Assembly: GCA_002746275.1 (NCBI GenBank)
Contig: NVWR01000001.1
Location: 186,059 to 201,314 of the forward strand
DNA from: Rhodobiaceae bacterium
GTDB taxonomy: Bacteria; Pseudomonadota; Alphaproteobacteria; Parvibaculales; Parvibaculaceae
Length of the DNA: 15,256 nt
Direction of reading: 5' to 3'
Shown piece by piece: positions 1 to 11,170 of this stretch (position 1 is the first letter of the stretch; every line of letters begins with the position of its first letter). A program made the translations under genes and the position numbers. The notes beneath the pieces are model-generated. The model saw only the letters and a program-made list of their open reading frames with translations. It did no database searches and was not told the origin of the DNA.

Positions 1-1110
1 AGCATGAGCGCTTTGCAGGAACTGATGGGTGCCCTCGGCGTGAGCAACATTGATTGCCGCCAGGACGGTACCAAACTGAATGCGGGAGACCGGGCCTCCT
101 ATCTCTTCAACACCACGATTGCTGGAATTGAAGAAGCCGACGCGGTGCTTCTTGTCGGGTGTAACCCGCGCGTTGAAGCGCCTGTTTTGAATGCTCGCAT
201 TCGCAAACGCTGGCGCCAGGGTGGACTGCCAGTGGGTGTCATTGGTGGGAACATCGATCTTACATACGCGGCGCAGAATTTGGGTGCAGGCCCTCAGACA
301 TTGGGTGAGATTGCCGATGGAACGCATTCCTTCGCTCGTATCCTTGAGGTGGCCGAGCGTCCATTGATCATTGTGGGGCAGGGCGCGCTTTCTCGGAAAG
401 ACGGCGCTGCAATTCACGCCTTGGCTCTGAAAATTGCCGAAGGGTCCGGCGCTATTTCTGCCGACTGGAATGGCTTCAATATCCTTCACACAGCCGCCGC
501 ACGTGTGGGCGGTCTGGACCTTGGCTTCGTGCCAGGCGACGGGGGACGGGACGTTGCGGGAATTCTCGATGGCGCTGCAAACGGCGACGTTGAGTTTGTC
601 TATCTGCTGGGGGCAGACGAGCTCGACACATCGAAACTCGAGAAAGCTTTTGTCGTCTATCAAGGCACGCATGGAGATGCCGGGGCGCATGTCGCCGACG
701 TCATTTTGCCGGCAGCGACATATACAGAAAAGAGCGCACTGTGGGTGAACACAGAAGGCCGTGTTCAGATGGGCCGTCGGGCCGCATTCCCACCAGGAGA
801 GGCCCGAGAGGATTGGTCAATCCTGCGCGCCCTGTCCGATGTTTTGGGCAAGGCACTTCCCTACGACAGCCTGCAGCAGCTGAGAGCGAAACTGTTTGAA
901 GCACATCCGCATTTCGCTCAGTTGGATGTTGTGACATCGGCATCAAGTGTCGCCGGTGGTGCGGCAGGGGCTGTGAGTGACACGCCGTTTGCCTATGCAA
1001 TAGAAGACTTCTATTTCACCAATCCAATCGCGCGCGCCAGCAAGACAATGGCCGAATGTGCCGCTGCCTACGGGTCTAAGGAAACGGGAGCAACCGGCAC
1101 CAATGGCTGA
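1..1110 (+). CDS. nuoG: NADH-quinone oxidoreductase subunit G, C-terminal part (5' end outside window)
   Basis: NuoG is the large iron-sulfur subunit in the peripheral arm of complex I and carries electrons from NADH toward the quinone site. Only about the last 369 codons are here. The reading frame is open from base 1, and the Met at position 4 is internal: the text around it ([20 protein letters not shown]) is the middle of the molybdopterin-oxidoreductase-like domain, which in this family is structural and binds no molybdenum cofactor. Other recognisable family segments are [20 protein letters not shown] near residue 42 and [19 protein letters not shown] near residue 236. The N-terminal Fe-S cluster domains lie upstream of the window. 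The stop overlaps the start of nuoH by 8 bp, consistent with translational coupling within the nuo operon. Confidence 0.97.
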   Translation, partial: SMSALQELMGALGVSNIDCRQDGTKLNAGDRASYLFNTTIAGIEEADAVLLVGCNPRVEAPVLNARIRKRWRQGGLPVGVIGGNIDLTYAAQNLGAGPQTLGEIADGTHSFARILEVAERPLIIVGQGALSRKDGAAIHALALKIAEGSGAISADWNGFNILHTAAARVGGLDLGFVPGDGGRDVAGILDGAANGDVEFVYLLGADELDTSKLEKAFVVYQGTHGDAGAHVADVILPAATYTEKSALWVNTEGRVQMGRRAAFPPGEAREDWSILRALSDVLGKALPYDSLQQLRAKLFEAHPHFAQLDVVTSASSVAGGAAGAVSDTPFAYAIEDFYFTNPIARASKTMAECAAAYGSKETGATGTNG

Positions 1111-2125
1111 TATTTGGATCACATACGGTATTCCGTTCCTCATCATCTTTGCACAGTCGCTGGGCTTGCTCGTGGCGTTGCTGCTGTTCACGGCTTACAT
1201 CTTGTATGCTGACCGGAAGATCTTTGCGGCCGTACAGATGCGCCGTGGTCCCAACGTTGTGGGTCCTTGGGGGCTGCTTCAGTCGTTTGCCGATCTGACC
1301 AAGTTCCTGTTCAAGGAAGTGATCATTCCATCGAGCGCCAACAAGGGGGTCTTCCTTCTGGCGCCGATCATCACGGCGACACTGGCACTTGGCACCTGGG
1401 CAGTGGTCCCGTTTAGCGATGGCTGGGTTATTGCGGATATCAATGTCGGCATCCTCTACATCGTGGCGTTTTCCTCGCTCGGTGTGTACGGCATCATCAT
1501 GGGCGGCTGGGCCTCCAACTCGAAATACTCTTTCCTGGGGGCTCTCAGGTCTGCGGCGCAAATGGTGTCTTACGAAGTGTCGATGGGCTTCGTCATCGTT
1601 TGTGTGCTTATGACAGCAGGGTCGCTCAATCTTTCCGACATTGTGCGCGCGCAGTCTGGCGAAGCTGGCATGTTCAACTGGTACTGGTTGATCCACTTCC
1701 CCGTCTTTGTGATCTTCTTCATCTCAGCGATTGCGGAAACCAACCGGCCTCCGTTCGATCTGCCCGAAGCAGAGTCGGAGCTGGTGGCGGGGTACGCCAC
1801 AGAGTATTCGTCCACTCCCTTCCTGCTCTTCTTCCTTGGGGAGTTTATTTCGATCAGCCTGATGGCTGCCATGGTCACCATCCTGTTCCTTGGCGGCTGG
1901 TTGCCTCCATTTGATGTGGTGCCGTTCAACCTTGTGCCAGGCGTTATCTGGTTTGTGCTCAAGATTTGTTTTGTATTTTTCGTTTTTGCGATAGTTCGCG
2001 CCTATGTGCCACGCTACCGCTACGACCAGTTGATGCGGCTGGGCTGGAAAGTATTCCTGCCTTTGTCTCTGGCCTGGGTCGTGGTGACAGCGAGTGTGTT
2101 GGTTGCGTTCGATCTTGCACCGTGA
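1103..2125 (+). CDS. nuoH: NADH-quinone oxidoreductase subunit H
   Basis: NuoH (ND1 family) is an inner-membrane subunit that forms most of the quinone channel at the junction of the two arms of complex I. The product is 340 aa and very hydrophobic, with about eight membrane spans. Diagnostic segments are [20 protein letters not shown] near residues 35-54 and the Glu-rich loop [19 protein letters not shown] at 212-230, which lines the quinone cavity and links to the proton channels. I chose ATG 1103 rather than the longer frame starting at 1058. [13 protein letters not shown] is a normal NuoH N-terminus, GGGAG at 1086-1090 is an acceptable ribosome binding site, and the 15 extra residues would lie wholly inside nuoG. 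The gene overlaps nuoG by 8 bp and is followed by nuoI after 19 nt. Confidence 0.97.
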   Translation: MADIWITYGIPFLIIFAQSLGLLVALLLFTAYILYADRKIFAAVQMRRGPNVVGPWGLLQSFADLTKFLFKEVIIPSSANKGVFLLAPIITATLALGTWAVVPFSDGWVIADINVGILYIVAFSSLGVYGIIMGGWASNSKYSFLGALRSAAQMVSYEVSMGFVIVCVLMTAGSLNLSDIVRAQSGEAGMFNWYWLIHFPVFVIFFISAIAETNRPPFDLPEAESELVAGYATEYSSTPFLLFFLGEFISISLMAAMVTILFLGGWLPPFDVVPFNLVPGVIWFVLKICFVFFVFAIVRAYVPRYRYDQLMRLGWKVFLPLSLAWVVVTASVLVAFDLAP

Positions 2126-2144
2126 ACAAAGGAGCGTTTAGTCA

Positions 2145-2636
2145 ATGACCACCCTGGCACAATCTGTCCGCTCTCTGTTTCTGGCGGAGTTCGTTTCGAG
2201 TTTCTTTTTGGCGATGAGATATTTTTTCGCGCCAAAAGTGACACTCAACTATCCGTATGAAAAAGGACCGTTGAGCCCCCGCTTTCGTGGCGAACACGCA
2301 TTGCGGCGTTACCCCAATGGGGAAGAGCGCTGTATCGCCTGCAAATTGTGCGAAGCGATCTGTCCAGCTCAGGCGATCACCATCGAAGCGGGACCGCGGC
2401 GCAACGACGGAACACGGCGCACGGTTCGCTACGACATAGACATGACGAAATGCATCTATTGCGGCTTCTGTCAGGAAGCCTGCCCCGTGGATGCCATCGT
2501 TGAGGGGCCGAATTTCGAATTCGCAACGGAAACACGTGAGGAGCTTTTCTATACAAAGGAACGGCTTCTCGAAAACGGCGACCGCTGGGAACGCGAAATC
2601 GCCAAGAACATCGAACTTGATGCACCTTATCGATAA
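2145..2636 (+). CDS. nuoI: NADH-quinone oxidoreductase subunit I
   Basis: NuoI (TYKY family) holds the last two [4Fe-4S] clusters (N6a and N6b) that pass electrons to cluster N2. The 163-aa product shows two complete ferredoxin motifs: C63-x2-C66-x2-C69-x3-C73 ([12 protein letters not shown]) and C103-x2-C106-x2-C109-x3-C113 ([12 protein letters not shown]). An amphipathic N-terminal stretch (residues 8-30) probably lies against the membrane, as is usual for this subunit. The length is typical of alphaproteobacterial and mitochondrial-type NuoI. A good Shine-Dalgarno sequence, AAAGGAG at 2128-2134, sits 10 nt before the ATG. The gene lies between nuoH (19-nt gap) and nuoJ (47-nt gap). Confidence 0.98.
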   Translation: MTTLAQSVRSLFLAEFVSSFFLAMRYFFAPKVTLNYPYEKGPLSPRFRGEHALRRYPNGEERCIACKLCEAICPAQAITIEAGPRRNDGTRRTVRYDIDMTKCIYCGFCQEACPVDAIVEGPNFEFATETREELFYTKERLLENGDRWEREIAKNIELDAPYR

Positions 2637-2683
2637 GGACGGATTGAGTTGAGTAACGCAAAACTAGAGAGGGCAGAGAGGCA

Positions 2684-3298
2684 ATGATCCTCGCCACCAT
2701 CGCGTTTTACATATTTGCCGCAGTTGCGGTTGTTGCGGGCTTTCTTGTGATCGCCTCGCGCAATCCTGTGCACTCGGTTTTGTTTCTAATTTTGGCTTTC
2801 TTCAACGCGGCAGGCCTGTTTGTTTTGATGGGCGCCGAGTTCTTGGCCCTGATCCTCCTCATCATCTATGTAGGCGCGGTCGCTGTGCTGTTCCTCTTTG
2901 TCGTCATGATGCTCGACATTGATTTTTCGGAGCTGCGCGAGGGGTTCTTGCAATACCTGCCCGTCGGCGCGCTGATCGGCCTTATTGTTCTGATGGAACT
3001 GGTCATGGTGTTTGGGACCTGGGCGTTTACGCCGGAAATTGCAGCCGTTGCAGCCTCACCCATTCCACCGCTCAATGAAATGAGCAACGTGGAGGCCATC
3101 GGCCAGGTTATGTACACGCAATACGTCTATTTCTTCCAGGCTGCGGGCATGGTTCTGCTGGTCGCCATGATCGGCGCAATTGTGCTGACCTTGCGCAAGC
3201 GCCCTAACGCCCGGCGTCAGGTCATTGCCGATCAGGTGGCGCGGACGAAAGAAACAGGACTGGAAATTAGGAAGGTGGATCCAGGTCAGGGCCTCTAA
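2684..3298 (+). CDS. nuoJ: NADH-quinone oxidoreductase subunit J
   Basis: NuoJ (ND6 family) is a small membrane-arm subunit thought to transmit the conformational or electrostatic change from the quinone site to the proton pumps. The product is 204 aa with about five membrane helices. The family signature is clear: [19 protein letters not shown] at 26-44, and [18 protein letters not shown] at 61-78, which includes the conserved Tyr62 of the pi-bulge helix. The C-terminus is a charged cytoplasmic tail ([11 protein letters not shown] onward). The start at 2684 gives the usual [12 protein letters not shown]-terminus. The upstream GAGAGG near 2676 is only a modest ribosome binding site. It lies within the nuo operon, 23 nt before nuoK. 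Confidence 0.97.
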   Translation: MILATIAFYIFAAVAVVAGFLVIASRNPVHSVLFLILAFFNAAGLFVLMGAEFLALILLIIYVGAVAVLFLFVVMMLDIDFSELREGFLQYLPVGALIGLIVLMELVMVFGTWAFTPEIAAVAASPIPPLNEMSNVEAIGQVMYTQYVYFFQAAGMVLLVAMIGAIVLTLRKRPNARRQVIADQVARTKETGLEIRKVDPGQGL

Positions 3299-3321
3299 GC
3301 CCAACCTCGAAAGAAACACAC

Positions 3322-3630
3322 ATGGAAATCGGTCTTTCACATTATTTAACGGTTGCGGCGATCCTCTTCACGCTTGGGATCTTCGGCATTTTTCTCAATC
3401 GGAAAAACGTCATCATTATTCTCATGTCGATTGAGCTCATGCTCCTCGCGGTGAACATCAATCTTGTTGCCTTTTCCACCCACATGGGTGACCTGACCGG
3501 ACAGATTTTCGCACTTCTGGTGCTGACCGTCGCCGCAGCGGAGGCAGCCATCGGTCTTGCTATTCTCGTCGTCTATTTCCGTAATCGAGGCTCAATTGCC
3601 GTCGAAGACATCAACTTGATGAAGGGCTGA
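3322..3630 (+). CDS. nuoK: NADH-quinone oxidoreductase subunit K
   Basis: NuoK (ND4L family) forms, with NuoJ and NuoA, the proton channel nearest the quinone site. The product is 102 aa with three membrane helices, the normal size. The two buried glutamates essential in the family are visible: Glu38 in [14 protein letters not shown] and Glu74 in [13 protein letters not shown]. No strong Shine-Dalgarno is seen (AAAGAAA only), so translation may be coupled to nuoJ. The stop at 3630 is 6 nt before nuoL. Confidence 0.97.
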   Translation: MEIGLSHYLTVAAILFTLGIFGIFLNRKNVIIILMSIELMLLAVNINLVAFSTHMGDLTGQIFALLVLTVAAAEAAIGLAILVVYFRNRGSIAVEDINLMKG

Positions 3631-3636
3631 GCGCGC

Positions 3637-5568
3637 ATGTACGAAGCAATCGTCTTTCTCCCGCTCGCTGGCTGCCTGATCGCAGGTCTGTTTGGCAATC
3701 GGCTGGGCGTCGTGACCTCGCAATGGGTAACGTGCGGCTTTCTTGTCATCTCGGCACTCTTGAGCTGGGTTGCCTTTGTGGTGGTGGCCTTACAGGGAAA
3801 TGTCGAGACAGTGCAGGTGTTGACCTGGATTGACAGTGGATCGTTTGAAGCGGATTGGCGCCTTCGTATCGACACACTGACAGCCGTCATGCTGGTGGTC
3901 GTGACGAGTATTTCTTCTCTGGTGCACATCTATTCGATTGGCTACATGAGCCATGATGAGCACCAGCAGCGTTTCTTTGCCTATCTGTCGCTCTTCACTT
4001 TTGCGATGTTGGCTCTGGTGACAGCAGACAATCTCATCCAGCTGTTCTTTGGGTGGGAAGGGGTGGGCCTTGCTTCCTATCTGCTAATCGGTTTCTGGTA
4101 CAAAAAACCCAGCGCCAATGCTGCGGCCATGAAGGCCTTTGTGGTCAATCGGGTCGGGGACTTCGGCCTTATTCTGGGTATTGCGGCCATCTACCTCACC
4201 GTTGGGTCTGTTGAGTACGACACGATCTTCGCTGCCATACCTGGACTGGTCGGGCAGAATTTCTCTTTCCTTGGTGCAGAATTCCCGGTTGTGACGACAA
4301 TCTGCCTGCTGCTCTTCATGGGCGCTATGGGCAAGTCGGCGCAATTCCTGCTCCACACCTGGCTGCCCGACGCGATGGAAGGCCCAACACCGGTCTCCGC
4401 TCTCATCCATGCCGCAACCATGGTGACTGCGGGTGTGTTCCTGGTCTGCCGTATGTCACCTATTTTTGAATATTCGCCGGACGCGCTCACCGTGGTGACC
4501 TTCTTTGGTGCGACGACGGCCTTCTTTGCAGCGACAGTCGGCTTGGTCCAAAACGACATCAAGCGAGTGATCGCTTACTCCACCTGTTCGCAGTTGGGAT
4601 ACATGTTTGTGGCCGCAGGGGTTGGCGCATACGAGATCGCCATGTTCCACCTGTTCACCCACGCCTTCTTCAAAGCGCTTCTGTTCTTAGGCTCTGGTTC
4701 CGTAATCCACGCGATGTCGGACGAGCAGGACATGCGTCGCATGGGTGGTCTCTACAAATTCATCCCCGCAACATGGGTGATGATGTTGATCGGCACACTG
4801 GCGTTGACGGGCTTCCCTCTCACTGCAGGTTACTTCTCCAAGGACGCGGTCATCGAAGCCGCCTTCATGGCTCACAATCCGATGCACATGTATGCTTTTT
4901 ACATGACAGTCATCGCCGCCTTGTTCACGAGTTTCTACTCTTGGCGGTTGATCTTCATGACCTTCCATGGAAAGACCCGGGCCTCGAATGAAGTGCTTAG
5001 CCACGCACACGAAAGCCCCTCTTCCATGATGGTGCCGCTTGTGTTGCTCGCCATCGGCGCTTTGGGCGCAGGCGCGGTGTTCTCGAGCCTCTTCATCGGC
5101 GGAACAGCTGAGCTGTTCTGGGGAGCTGCAATCTTCACGACCGAGGCGAACGAAATTCTCGAGGAGCTGCATCATGCACCGACGTGGGTGAAATTCTCCC
5201 CCATGGTCATGATGACCCTCGGCTTTATCACAGCCTGGTACTTCTATATCCGTAGTCCAGAGACCCCCAAGAGGCTCGCGGAAGAGCAGGAGATGCTCTA
5301 CAAATTCCTGCTCAACAAATGGTACTTCGACGAGCTGTACAATTTCTTGTTCGTGAAGCCCGCTTTCTGGATCGGTCGTTTCTTGTGGAAACAGGGGGAT
5401 GGACGGGTGATCGATGGGATGGGCCCGGATGGGGTTGCTGCCCGCGTTCTTGACGTGACCCGAGGTCTGGCACGACTGCAGACCGGCTATGTCTATCACT
5501 ACGCCTTTGCGATGCTTGTCGGCGTCGCGGCACTTACGACTTACTTTATGTTTGGAGGAGCTCTCTGA
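3637..5568 (+). CDS. nuoL: NADH-quinone oxidoreductase subunit L
   Basis: NuoL (ND5 family) is the distal antiporter-like proton pump of the membrane arm and carries the long lateral helix at its C-terminus. The product is 643 aa, full length for the family. Key residues are present: Glu141 in [15 protein letters not shown], Lys233 in [20 protein letters not shown], and the broken-helix region with His258 in [14 protein letters not shown]. The later segment [13 protein letters not shown] holds the Lys of the exit half-channel. The C-terminal 150 residues match a lateral helix plus a last anchoring span. GAAGGG at the end of nuoK (3621-3626) is the likely ribosome binding site. The last base of the stop codon is shared with the ATG of nuoM. 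Confidence 0.98.
   Translation: MYEAIVFLPLAGCLIAGLFGNRLGVVTSQWVTCGFLVISALLSWVAFVVVALQGNVETVQVLTWIDSGSFEADWRLRIDTLTAVMLVVVTSISSLVHIYSIGYMSHDEHQQRFFAYLSLFTFAMLALVTADNLIQLFFGWEGVGLASYLLIGFWYKKPSANAAAMKAFVVNRVGDFGLILGIAAIYLTVGSVEYDTIFAAIPGLVGQNFSFLGAEFPVVTTICLLLFMGAMGKSAQFLLHTWLPDAMEGPTPVSALIHAATMVTAGVFLVCRMSPIFEYSPDALTVVTFFGATTAFFAATVGLVQNDIKRVIAYSTCSQLGYMFVAAGVGAYEIAMFHLFTHAFFKALLFLGSGSVIHAMSDEQDMRRMGGLYKFIPATWVMMLIGTLALTGFPLTAGYFSKDAVIEAAFMAHNPMHMYAFYMTVIAALFTSFYSWRLIFMTFHGKTRASNEVLSHAHESPSSMMVPLVLLAIGALGAGAVFSSLFIGGTAELFWGAAIFTTEANEILEELHHAPTWVKFSPMVMMTLGFITAWYFYIRSPETPKRLAEEQEMLYKFLLNKWYFDELYNFLFVKPAFWIGRFLWKQGDGRVIDGMGPDGVAARVLDVTRGLARLQTGYVYHYAFAMLVGVAALTTYFMFGGAL
5554..5560 (+). promoter_or_regulatory. 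Shine-Dalgarno site of nuoM, inside nuoL
   Basis: GGAGGAG lies inside the last codons of nuoL, 7 nt before the ATG at 5568. It is the strongest ribosome binding site seen in this operon. It supports the overlapping TGATG junction, with the stop of nuoL and start of nuoM sharing one base, as the true nuoM start. Confidence 0.85.
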
Positions 5569-7109
5569 TGACCGGGACTTTTCCGATCCTTTCGCTGATT
5601 ACTTTCCTGCCACTTGTTGGCGCGCTGATTATCTTTGTGATCCGCGCCGATGAGGAAGTCGCTGCGCGCAACGCCCGTTGGGTGGCGCTGTGGACAACGG
5701 CGATCACCTTCATCATGTCGCTGACCATCTGGGTCGGTTTCGATGAAACCACCGCAGACTTCCAGTTCGTCGAACAGGCAGAGTGGCTGGGAAATGCGAC
5801 CAACTACCATATGGGTGTTGATGGCATTTCAATGCTGTTTGTGATCCTCACGACCTTCTTGATGCCGTTTTGTATTCTCGCCAGTTGGGAGTCGATCCAG
5901 GTCCGTGTGAAGGAATACATGATTGCGTTCCTGCTTCTGGAAACGCTCATGATCGGCGTGTTCTGCTCGCTCGATCTGGTGCTCTTCTATCTGTTCTTCG
6001 AAGCTGGCCTGATCCCCATGTTCCTGATCATCGGGATTTGGGGTGGCGTACGTCGCGTCTACGCCAGTTTCAAGTTCTTCCTCTATACGCTCGCAGGCTC
6101 CGTTCTCATGTTGCTCGCCATCATGGCGATGTATTGGCAGGTCGGCACAACAGATATTCCAACTCTGATGGCGGCTGATTTTCCGGCTGAAATGCAAACA
6201 TGGCTTTGGCTGGCCTTCTTCGCTTCCTTTGCGGTGAAGATGCCCATGTGGCCGGTCCACACCTGGCTGCCGGACGCTCACGTGGAAGCACCGACCGCAG
6301 GCTCCGTCATCCTCGCTGGTATTTTGCTGAAGATGGGCGGGTATGGGTTCTTGCGCTTCTCGCTCCCCATGTTCCCGATTGCATCTGATCTGTTCGCGCC
6401 CATGGTATTTGGCCTGTCGGTCATTGCGATCATCTACACATCTTTCGTGGCACTGGTGCAGGAAGATATGAAGAAGCTCATCGCCTATTCTTCGGTGGCG
6501 CACATGGGCTTCGTGACGATGGGCATTTTTGCGGCGACCACACAGGGCGTGCAGGGCGGCATATTCCAGATGTTGTCGCACGGTTGGATTTCGGGTGCGC
6601 TCTTCCTGTGTGTCGGCGTTGTCTATGACCGCATGCACACACGTGAAATTTCGGCATATGGCGGACTGGCCAAACGCATGCCCCTGTATGCCTTCGCCTT
6701 CATGATTTTCACGATGGCCAATGTAGGCCTGCCGGGAACCAGTGGGTTCGTGGGCGAGTTCCTGACCATTATCGGGGTTTTCCAGGTCAACACAACGGTG
6801 GCCATGCTGGCAACAACCGGCGTGATCCTGTCGGCCTGCTACGCACTCTTCCTCTATCGTCGGGTGATCTTTGGCGCGCTTGAAAAAGACACGCTGAAGA
6901 ACATTCTTGATCTTAATCTGCGTGAGAAATTGACTCTCGCGCCGCTGATCGTCGCAACCATCTTTTTCGGAATATACCCACTGCCGATTTTCAATGTGAC
7001 GGCGGTGTCAGTCGATAATTTAGTAGCAAACTATTCTGCAGCACTCGAAGCCCACGCGGCGACGGACAGCTCAGTTCCTGATTTCGCAAGCTTGGGCCTC
7101 GGCCGCTAG
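5568..7109 (+). CDS. nuoM: NADH-quinone oxidoreductase subunit M
   Basis: NuoM (ND4 family) is the second antiporter-like proton pump, between NuoL and NuoN in the membrane arm. The product is 513 aa with about 14 membrane helices. Conserved elements are Glu145 in [19 protein letters not shown], Lys224 in [20 protein letters not shown], and Lys255 in [10 protein letters not shown]. The segment [17 protein letters not shown] near residue 384 is also characteristic of ND4 proteins. The start is fixed by the overlap with nuoL and its strong ribosome binding site. The gap to nuoN is 27 nt. Nothing is truncated or unusual. Confidence 0.98.
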   Translation: MTGTFPILSLITFLPLVGALIIFVIRADEEVAARNARWVALWTTAITFIMSLTIWVGFDETTADFQFVEQAEWLGNATNYHMGVDGISMLFVILTTFLMPFCILASWESIQVRVKEYMIAFLLLETLMIGVFCSLDLVLFYLFFEAGLIPMFLIIGIWGGVRRVYASFKFFLYTLAGSVLMLLAIMAMYWQVGTTDIPTLMAADFPAEMQTWLWLAFFASFAVKMPMWPVHTWLPDAHVEAPTAGSVILAGILLKMGGYGFLRFSLPMFPIASDLFAPMVFGLSVIAIIYTSFVALVQEDMKKLIAYSSVAHMGFVTMGIFAATTQGVQGGIFQMLSHGWISGALFLCVGVVYDRMHTREISAYGGLAKRMPLYAFAFMIFTMANVGLPGTSGFVGEFLTIIGVFQVNTTVAMLATTGVILSACYALFLYRRVIFGALEKDTLKNILDLNLREKLTLAPLIVATIFFGIYPLPIFNVTAVSVDNLVANYSAALEAHAATDSSVPDFASLGLGR

Positions 7110-7136
7110 CATAAAGACGCCTGGAGATACGGAGAT

Positions 7137-8639
7137 ATGGATACCGCTCTTGCTATGCCGGACTTAACACCGGCCCTCGCGGAAATTATCCTCGCCATTG
7201 GGGCGATGGCCCTTTTGATGCTCGGCGTGTTCCGGGGAGAGGCCGCTACACGTGCGGTCAGCATTGGCGCCGTCCTGTTGCTGATTGTCGCGGCGTTTGC
7301 CGTCCTCAGTCAACCAGCTGAGCGGGTCCTCACATTCGGCGGTGCTTTCGTCATGGATGGGTTCGCCATCGTCATGAAGTGCCTGGTCTTGCTGGGCTCT
7401 GCCGTCGCCATCGTCATGGCAATGGGCTTTATGAAGCGCGAAAATCTGGATCGATTTGAATTTCCAGTTCTGATAGTGCTGGCGACCCTTGGCATGTTAA
7501 TGATGATCTCTGCCAATGGCCTGATTGCCCTCTACATGGGACTGGAGCTTCAGAGCCTCGCTCTATACGTGGTTGCCTCTTTCCACCGCGACAGCACGCG
7601 GTCTACGGAAGCAGGTCTTAAGTATTTCGTGCTGGGTGCGCTTTCCTCGGGCATGTTGCTCTACGGATCCTCCCTGATTTATGGATTCTCGGGCACAACC
7701 AATTTCGACGTTCTGAGCGGCGTTATGGCCACCGGCGGCGTTTCAATCGGCCTGTTATTCGGTCTCATTTTCCTGCTTGCGGGTCTTGCTTTCAAAGTGT
7801 CGGCAGTGCCGTTCCACATGTGGACGCCGGATGTATATGAAGGTGCCCCGACGCCGGTGACTGCCTTCTTCGCTGCCGCCCCAAAGATCGCCGCCATGGC
7901 ATTGTTCTTACGCGTTATGCACGGCGCATTTTCCCCCGCAATGGCGGAGTGGCAGCAGATCGTGGTGTTTCTCTCCATCGCCTCAATGGTGCTGGGCGCT
8001 TTCGCTGCGATCAGCCAGCACAACATCAAACGCATGATGGCCTATTCCTCAATTGGTCATATGGGGTTTGCTCTGGTGGGCCTTGCCTCAGGAACTGTTG
8101 ATGGGGTGAAGGGCGTGGTGATCTACCTGACCATCTATCTCATCATGAATGCAGGCGCGTTCTGCTGCATCCTGGCGATGCGCCACAAAGAAGGCCCAGT
8201 TGAAGAAATTTCAGATCTCGCCGGTCTGTCGCGCAATCAACCCATGTTGGCCGCTGCCTTTGCCGTGCTGTTGTTTTCTCTCGCAGGCATTCCGCCCTTG
8301 GCTGGATTTTTTGCGAAGTATTACGTCTTCCTCGCTGCCATCGATGCGGGTCTCTACACATTGGCGATCATTGGCGTATTGGCAAGCGTGGTAGGTGCGT
8401 TCTACTACCTGCGCATCATCAAGGTCATGTATTTTGACGAACCAGCACCTGCATTCGCTGGTCCAATGGGACGGGAAATGACGGCGATCCTGACAGTCTC
8501 TGGACTTTTCACATTGCTCTTCATTCTCTATCCCGCACCATTGTTGAAAATGGCAGAGGGCGCTGCAATATCCCTAGTGCCAGCGGCGGTGGCTGAGGTA
8601 ATGCCCGAACACGCCACTGAAGCCCCAGCGGCGCATTGA
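7137..8639 (+). CDS. nuoN: NADH-quinone oxidoreductase subunit N
   Basis: NuoN (ND2 family) is the third antiporter-like subunit, closest to the NuoA/J/K channel. The product is 500 aa. Family features include Glu137 in [16 protein letters not shown], Lys220 in [18 protein letters not shown] followed by [11 protein letters not shown], and [18 protein letters not shown] near residue 380. A GGAG at 7123-7126 lies 10 nt before the chosen ATG; the alternative Met7 has no better site. The last Nuo gene is followed after only 4 nt by birA, so the operon continues beyond complex I. Confidence 0.98.
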   Translation: MDTALAMPDLTPALAEIILAIGAMALLMLGVFRGEAATRAVSIGAVLLLIVAAFAVLSQPAERVLTFGGAFVMDGFAIVMKCLVLLGSAVAIVMAMGFMKRENLDRFEFPVLIVLATLGMLMMISANGLIALYMGLELQSLALYVVASFHRDSTRSTEAGLKYFVLGALSSGMLLYGSSLIYGFSGTTNFDVLSGVMATGGVSIGLLFGLIFLLAGLAFKVSAVPFHMWTPDVYEGAPTPVTAFFAAAPKIAAMALFLRVMHGAFSPAMAEWQQIVVFLSIASMVLGAFAAISQHNIKRMMAYSSIGHMGFALVGLASGTVDGVKGVVIYLTIYLIMNAGAFCCILAMRHKEGPVEEISDLAGLSRNQPMLAAAFAVLLFSLAGIPPLAGFFAKYYVFLAAIDAGLYTLAIIGVLASVVGAFYYLRIIKVMYFDEPAPAFAGPMGREMTAILTVSGLFTLLFILYPAPLLKMAEGAAISLVPAAVAEVMPEHATEAPAAH

Positions 8640-8643
8640 GCTT

Positions 8644-9426
8644 ATGACCGCCGACGTACGCCTGCCGTTGGGATACGACCTGCGACGCCACGTCGAGATT
8701 GACTCAACCAATGAAGAAGCCCGACGTCTCGCCAACGCTGGTGAGCCGGGCCCTGTATGGATTGTAACGGAACGCCAGACTGCCGGGCGAGGACGCCGGG
8801 GGCGTACCTGGGTGTCACCGGCAGGGAACCTCATGTGCACGCTGCTGTTGCGGCCAGCGTGCAGCCCTGCAAAGGCGGGTGAGCTGTCCTTTGTGGCCGG
8901 CCTCGCTTTGCATGATGCGACCAGCGCTCTTGTGTCGGCGGACGTGGCCGCAAAAGTGGCGCTGAAATGGCCGAACGATCTGTTGATTGATGGCAAAAAG
9001 GCCAGTGGCATCCTTCTGGAATCCGAGAGTGATGGTAAGGCGGATGTGGCATGGCTTGCGATCGGCATTGGTCTCAATCTGGCGCACCACCCCGAAGATA
9101 CGCCTTACCCCGCGACATGCCTGAAAGCCCAAACCGGCGATGCACCATCCATCGAAGACGCATTGACGGCCCTGGCTGTTGCCTTCGAGCACTGGTTTGC
9201 TGTGTGGCAGGCCCCGGAGGGTTTTGCCGCGGTTCGCCAAGCGTGGTTGGAACGCGCCCGTGGGTTGGGGGAGACAATCACTGTGCGCCTGAGCAACGAG
9301 GTGCTGGAGGGCATATTCGAGGGGATTGCCCCTGAGGGCGCTCTTCAGTTACGCCTGGGCGGGGGAACCGTTCGCCTAATCTCGGCTGGCGATGTGTTCT
9401 TTGGTTCTGGTGGCGGGACGGGCTAA
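8644..9426 (+). CDS. birA: Biotin-[acetyl-CoA-carboxylase] ligase (BirA, catalytic type without HTH)
   Basis: This enzyme activates biotin to biotinyl-5'-AMP and attaches it to a lysine of biotin carboxyl carrier proteins such as AccB. The product is 260 aa. The nucleotide and biotin binding loop is seen as ERQTAGRGRRGRTW (residues 43-56), followed by KWPNDLLIDGKKASGIL (108-124), the catalytic Lys segment of the family. The C-terminal 50 residues (about 210-257, ITVRLSNEVLEGIFEGI onward) form the small SH3-like domain. There is no N-terminal winged-helix domain, so it should not act as the biotin operon repressor known from E. coli. It starts 4 nt after nuoN with no clear Shine-Dalgarno, which suggests coupled translation. 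It ends 8 nt before rnj. Confidence 0.95.
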   Translation: MTADVRLPLGYDLRRHVEIDSTNEEARRLANAGEPGPVWIVTERQTAGRGRRGRTWVSPAGNLMCTLLLRPACSPAKAGELSFVAGLALHDATSALVSADVAAKVALKWPNDLLIDGKKASGILLESESDGKADVAWLAIGIGLNLAHHPEDTPYPATCLKAQTGDAPSIEDALTALAVAFEHWFAVWQAPEGFAAVRQAWLERARGLGETITVRLSNEVLEGIFEGIAPEGALQLRLGGGTVRLISAGDVFFGSGGGTG

Positions 9427-9434
9427 ACTCTCTC

Positions 9435-11120
9435 ATGGCACGAAAAAGAAAAACAAACGGCGAAGACGAACTGATTTTCCTTCCCCTTGGGGGGACGGGG
9501 GAAATCGGCATGAACCTCAACCTTTATGCGTTCGGGCCGCCTGAAGCGCGTAAATGGATCATGGTCGACCTCGGCGTCACGTTCTCAGATGGCCGCACGC
9601 CGGGTATCGATGTCATCATGCCGGACCCGGCTTTCATCGAGGAAAATTCAGATGATCTGCTGGCCATCGTTCTCACTCATGCCCATGAAGATCACATTGG
9701 CGCAGTAGCCCACTTGTGGCCGCGGTTCCGCTGTCCGGTCTACGCGACCCCCTTTACCGCCGAACTGGTGATGGCAAAACTTATCGAAGCAGGGCTGGAC
9801 GATGTTGTTCCGCTGGAGATTGTGGATCTGGGTGCACGCTTTACCATCGGCCCCTTTGATATCGAGATGGTTACGCTCACACACTCGATCCCTGAGCCCA
9901 ACGCACTGGCCATTCGCACGAGCCTGGGCACAGTTATGCATACAGGTGATTGGAAAATCGATCCCGATCCGGTGGTCGGCGATGACTTTGACAGCGAGCG
10001 GCTGAGCGAAATCGGTGACGAAGGCGTGCTCGCCATCGTCTGCGACAGCACAAACGTTTTCTCTCCCGGTGAGGCTGGCTCTGAAGCCGACGTTGGCGAG
10101 AGCCTGACGGAGTTGATAGCCGGGCTGCATGGCCGTGTGGCGGTCACAACCTTTGCCTCAAACGTCGCTCGACTTGAGAGCATCATCCGTGCCGCAGAAG
10201 CGAACGACCGTCATGTCGTGTTGGTGGGGCGTTCCATGCACCGCATAATCGGTGCGGCTCGCGAGACTGGGTATTTGAAAAATCTTCCCCCTTTTGTGGA
10301 GGCGGAGGATGCAGGTTATTTGCCACGAGAAAATGTGCTCTTTCTGTGCACCGGATCGCAAGGGGAGCCCCGCGCGGCCCTGGCTCGCATTGCCTCCCAC
10401 TCCCACCGCGATATTGTGTTGGGAGAAGGGGACACCGTCATTTTTTCTTCTCGGATTATTCCGGGAAATGATGTCTCCATTTATGACATGCAAAACGACT
10501 TGGTCCGCGCCGGGGTCAACGTGATTACAGAGAAAGATCATTTCGTTCACGTCTCCGGCCATCCGTGTCGCGACGAGCTCAGAGCCATGTATGGATGGAT
10601 CAGGCCAGAAGTCTCGGTGCCTGTGCACGGGGAAGCCCGTCACTTGCGCGAACATGCCGCACTGGCAAAAGAGCTCCAGGTGCCACAGTCATTGATATTG
10701 AAAAACGGCGATATGGTACGTCTTGCCCCGGGACGGGCTGAGGTCATCGACGAGGTACACTCTGGTCGTCTCGTGCTCGACGGGAATGTTCTCGTACCAT
10801 CTTGGGATGCTGGAATTCAGGAACGCCGGCGCCTGTCTTACGCAGGATCTGTGTTCGTATCCGTCGTTCTGGATGACAAAGGGGCTGTGCGCGGAGACAT
10901 TGCCGTGCGTCTTCTCGGTCTGCCGGAGCGAGACAATTCGGAGGTCCGTTTTGAGGAACGGGTGTTCGACGCACTCGATAGCGCATTGGACAAGCTTCCG
11001 CGGCGCAAGCGCAAAGACAGCTCTCAAGTCGCAGAGTATTTGCGGCGCGCTGTTCGCAGTGCGATCCGCCATGAATGGGGCAAGAAGGCTGCCGTAGAAA
11101 TTATTGTTACGCGGGTTTGA
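9435..11120 (+). CDS. rnj: Ribonuclease J
   Basis: This is a metallo-beta-lactamase/beta-CASP ribonuclease with 5'-to-3' exonuclease and possible endonuclease activity, involved in RNA turnover and rRNA 5'-end maturation in alphaproteobacteria. The product is 561 aa. Zinc ligands and catalytic residues are in the expected order: LPLGGTGEIGMN (17-28), H82-x-H84-x-D86-H87 in THAHEDHIGA, His150 (THSIPEP), Asp172 in MHTGDWKID, Asp204 in CDSTN, then the beta-CASP motifs FLCTGSQGEP (303-312) and HVSGHP (372-377), and His398 in PVHGEARH. The C-terminal domain ends with KKAAVEIIVTRV. The gene starts 8 nt after birA. The type III pantothenate kinase gene often found at this junction is absent. The next gene, DUF1467, starts 65 nt downstream. 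Confidence 0.96.
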   Translation: MARKRKTNGEDELIFLPLGGTGEIGMNLNLYAFGPPEARKWIMVDLGVTFSDGRTPGIDVIMPDPAFIEENSDDLLAIVLTHAHEDHIGAVAHLWPRFRCPVYATPFTAELVMAKLIEAGLDDVVPLEIVDLGARFTIGPFDIEMVTLTHSIPEPNALAIRTSLGTVMHTGDWKIDPDPVVGDDFDSERLSEIGDEGVLAIVCDSTNVFSPGEAGSEADVGESLTELIAGLHGRVAVTTFASNVARLESIIRAAEANDRHVVLVGRSMHRIIGAARETGYLKNLPPFVEAEDAGYLPRENVLFLCTGSQGEPRAALARIASHSHRDIVLGEGDTVIFSSRIIPGNDVSIYDMQNDLVRAGVNVITEKDHFVHVSGHPCRDELRAMYGWIRPEVSVPVHGEARHLREHAALAKELQVPQSLILKNGDMVRLAPGRAEVIDEVHSGRLVLDGNVLVPSWDAGIQERRRLSYAGSVFVSVVLDDKGAVRGDIAVRLLGLPERDNSEVRFEERVFDALDSALDKLPRRKRKDSSQVAEYLRRAVRSAIRHEWGKKAAVEIIVTRV

Positions 11121-11170
11121 GTGATTTGCAGACGTGGTATTCATCACTCTGATGAGTGACTACCGTATTT

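Noticed and set aside
1058..1102. A longer NuoH starting at 1058
   Set aside because: The additional 15 residues are charged, overlap nuoG, and do not look like a NuoH N-terminus. The ATG at 1103 fits the family.
4687..5499. Long minus-strand ORF opposite nuoL, and similar long antisense frames opposite nuoM and rnj
   Set aside because: They mirror codon bias of the real plus-strand genes, have odd His/Arg/Gln-rich composition, and no ribosome binding sites or domain signals.
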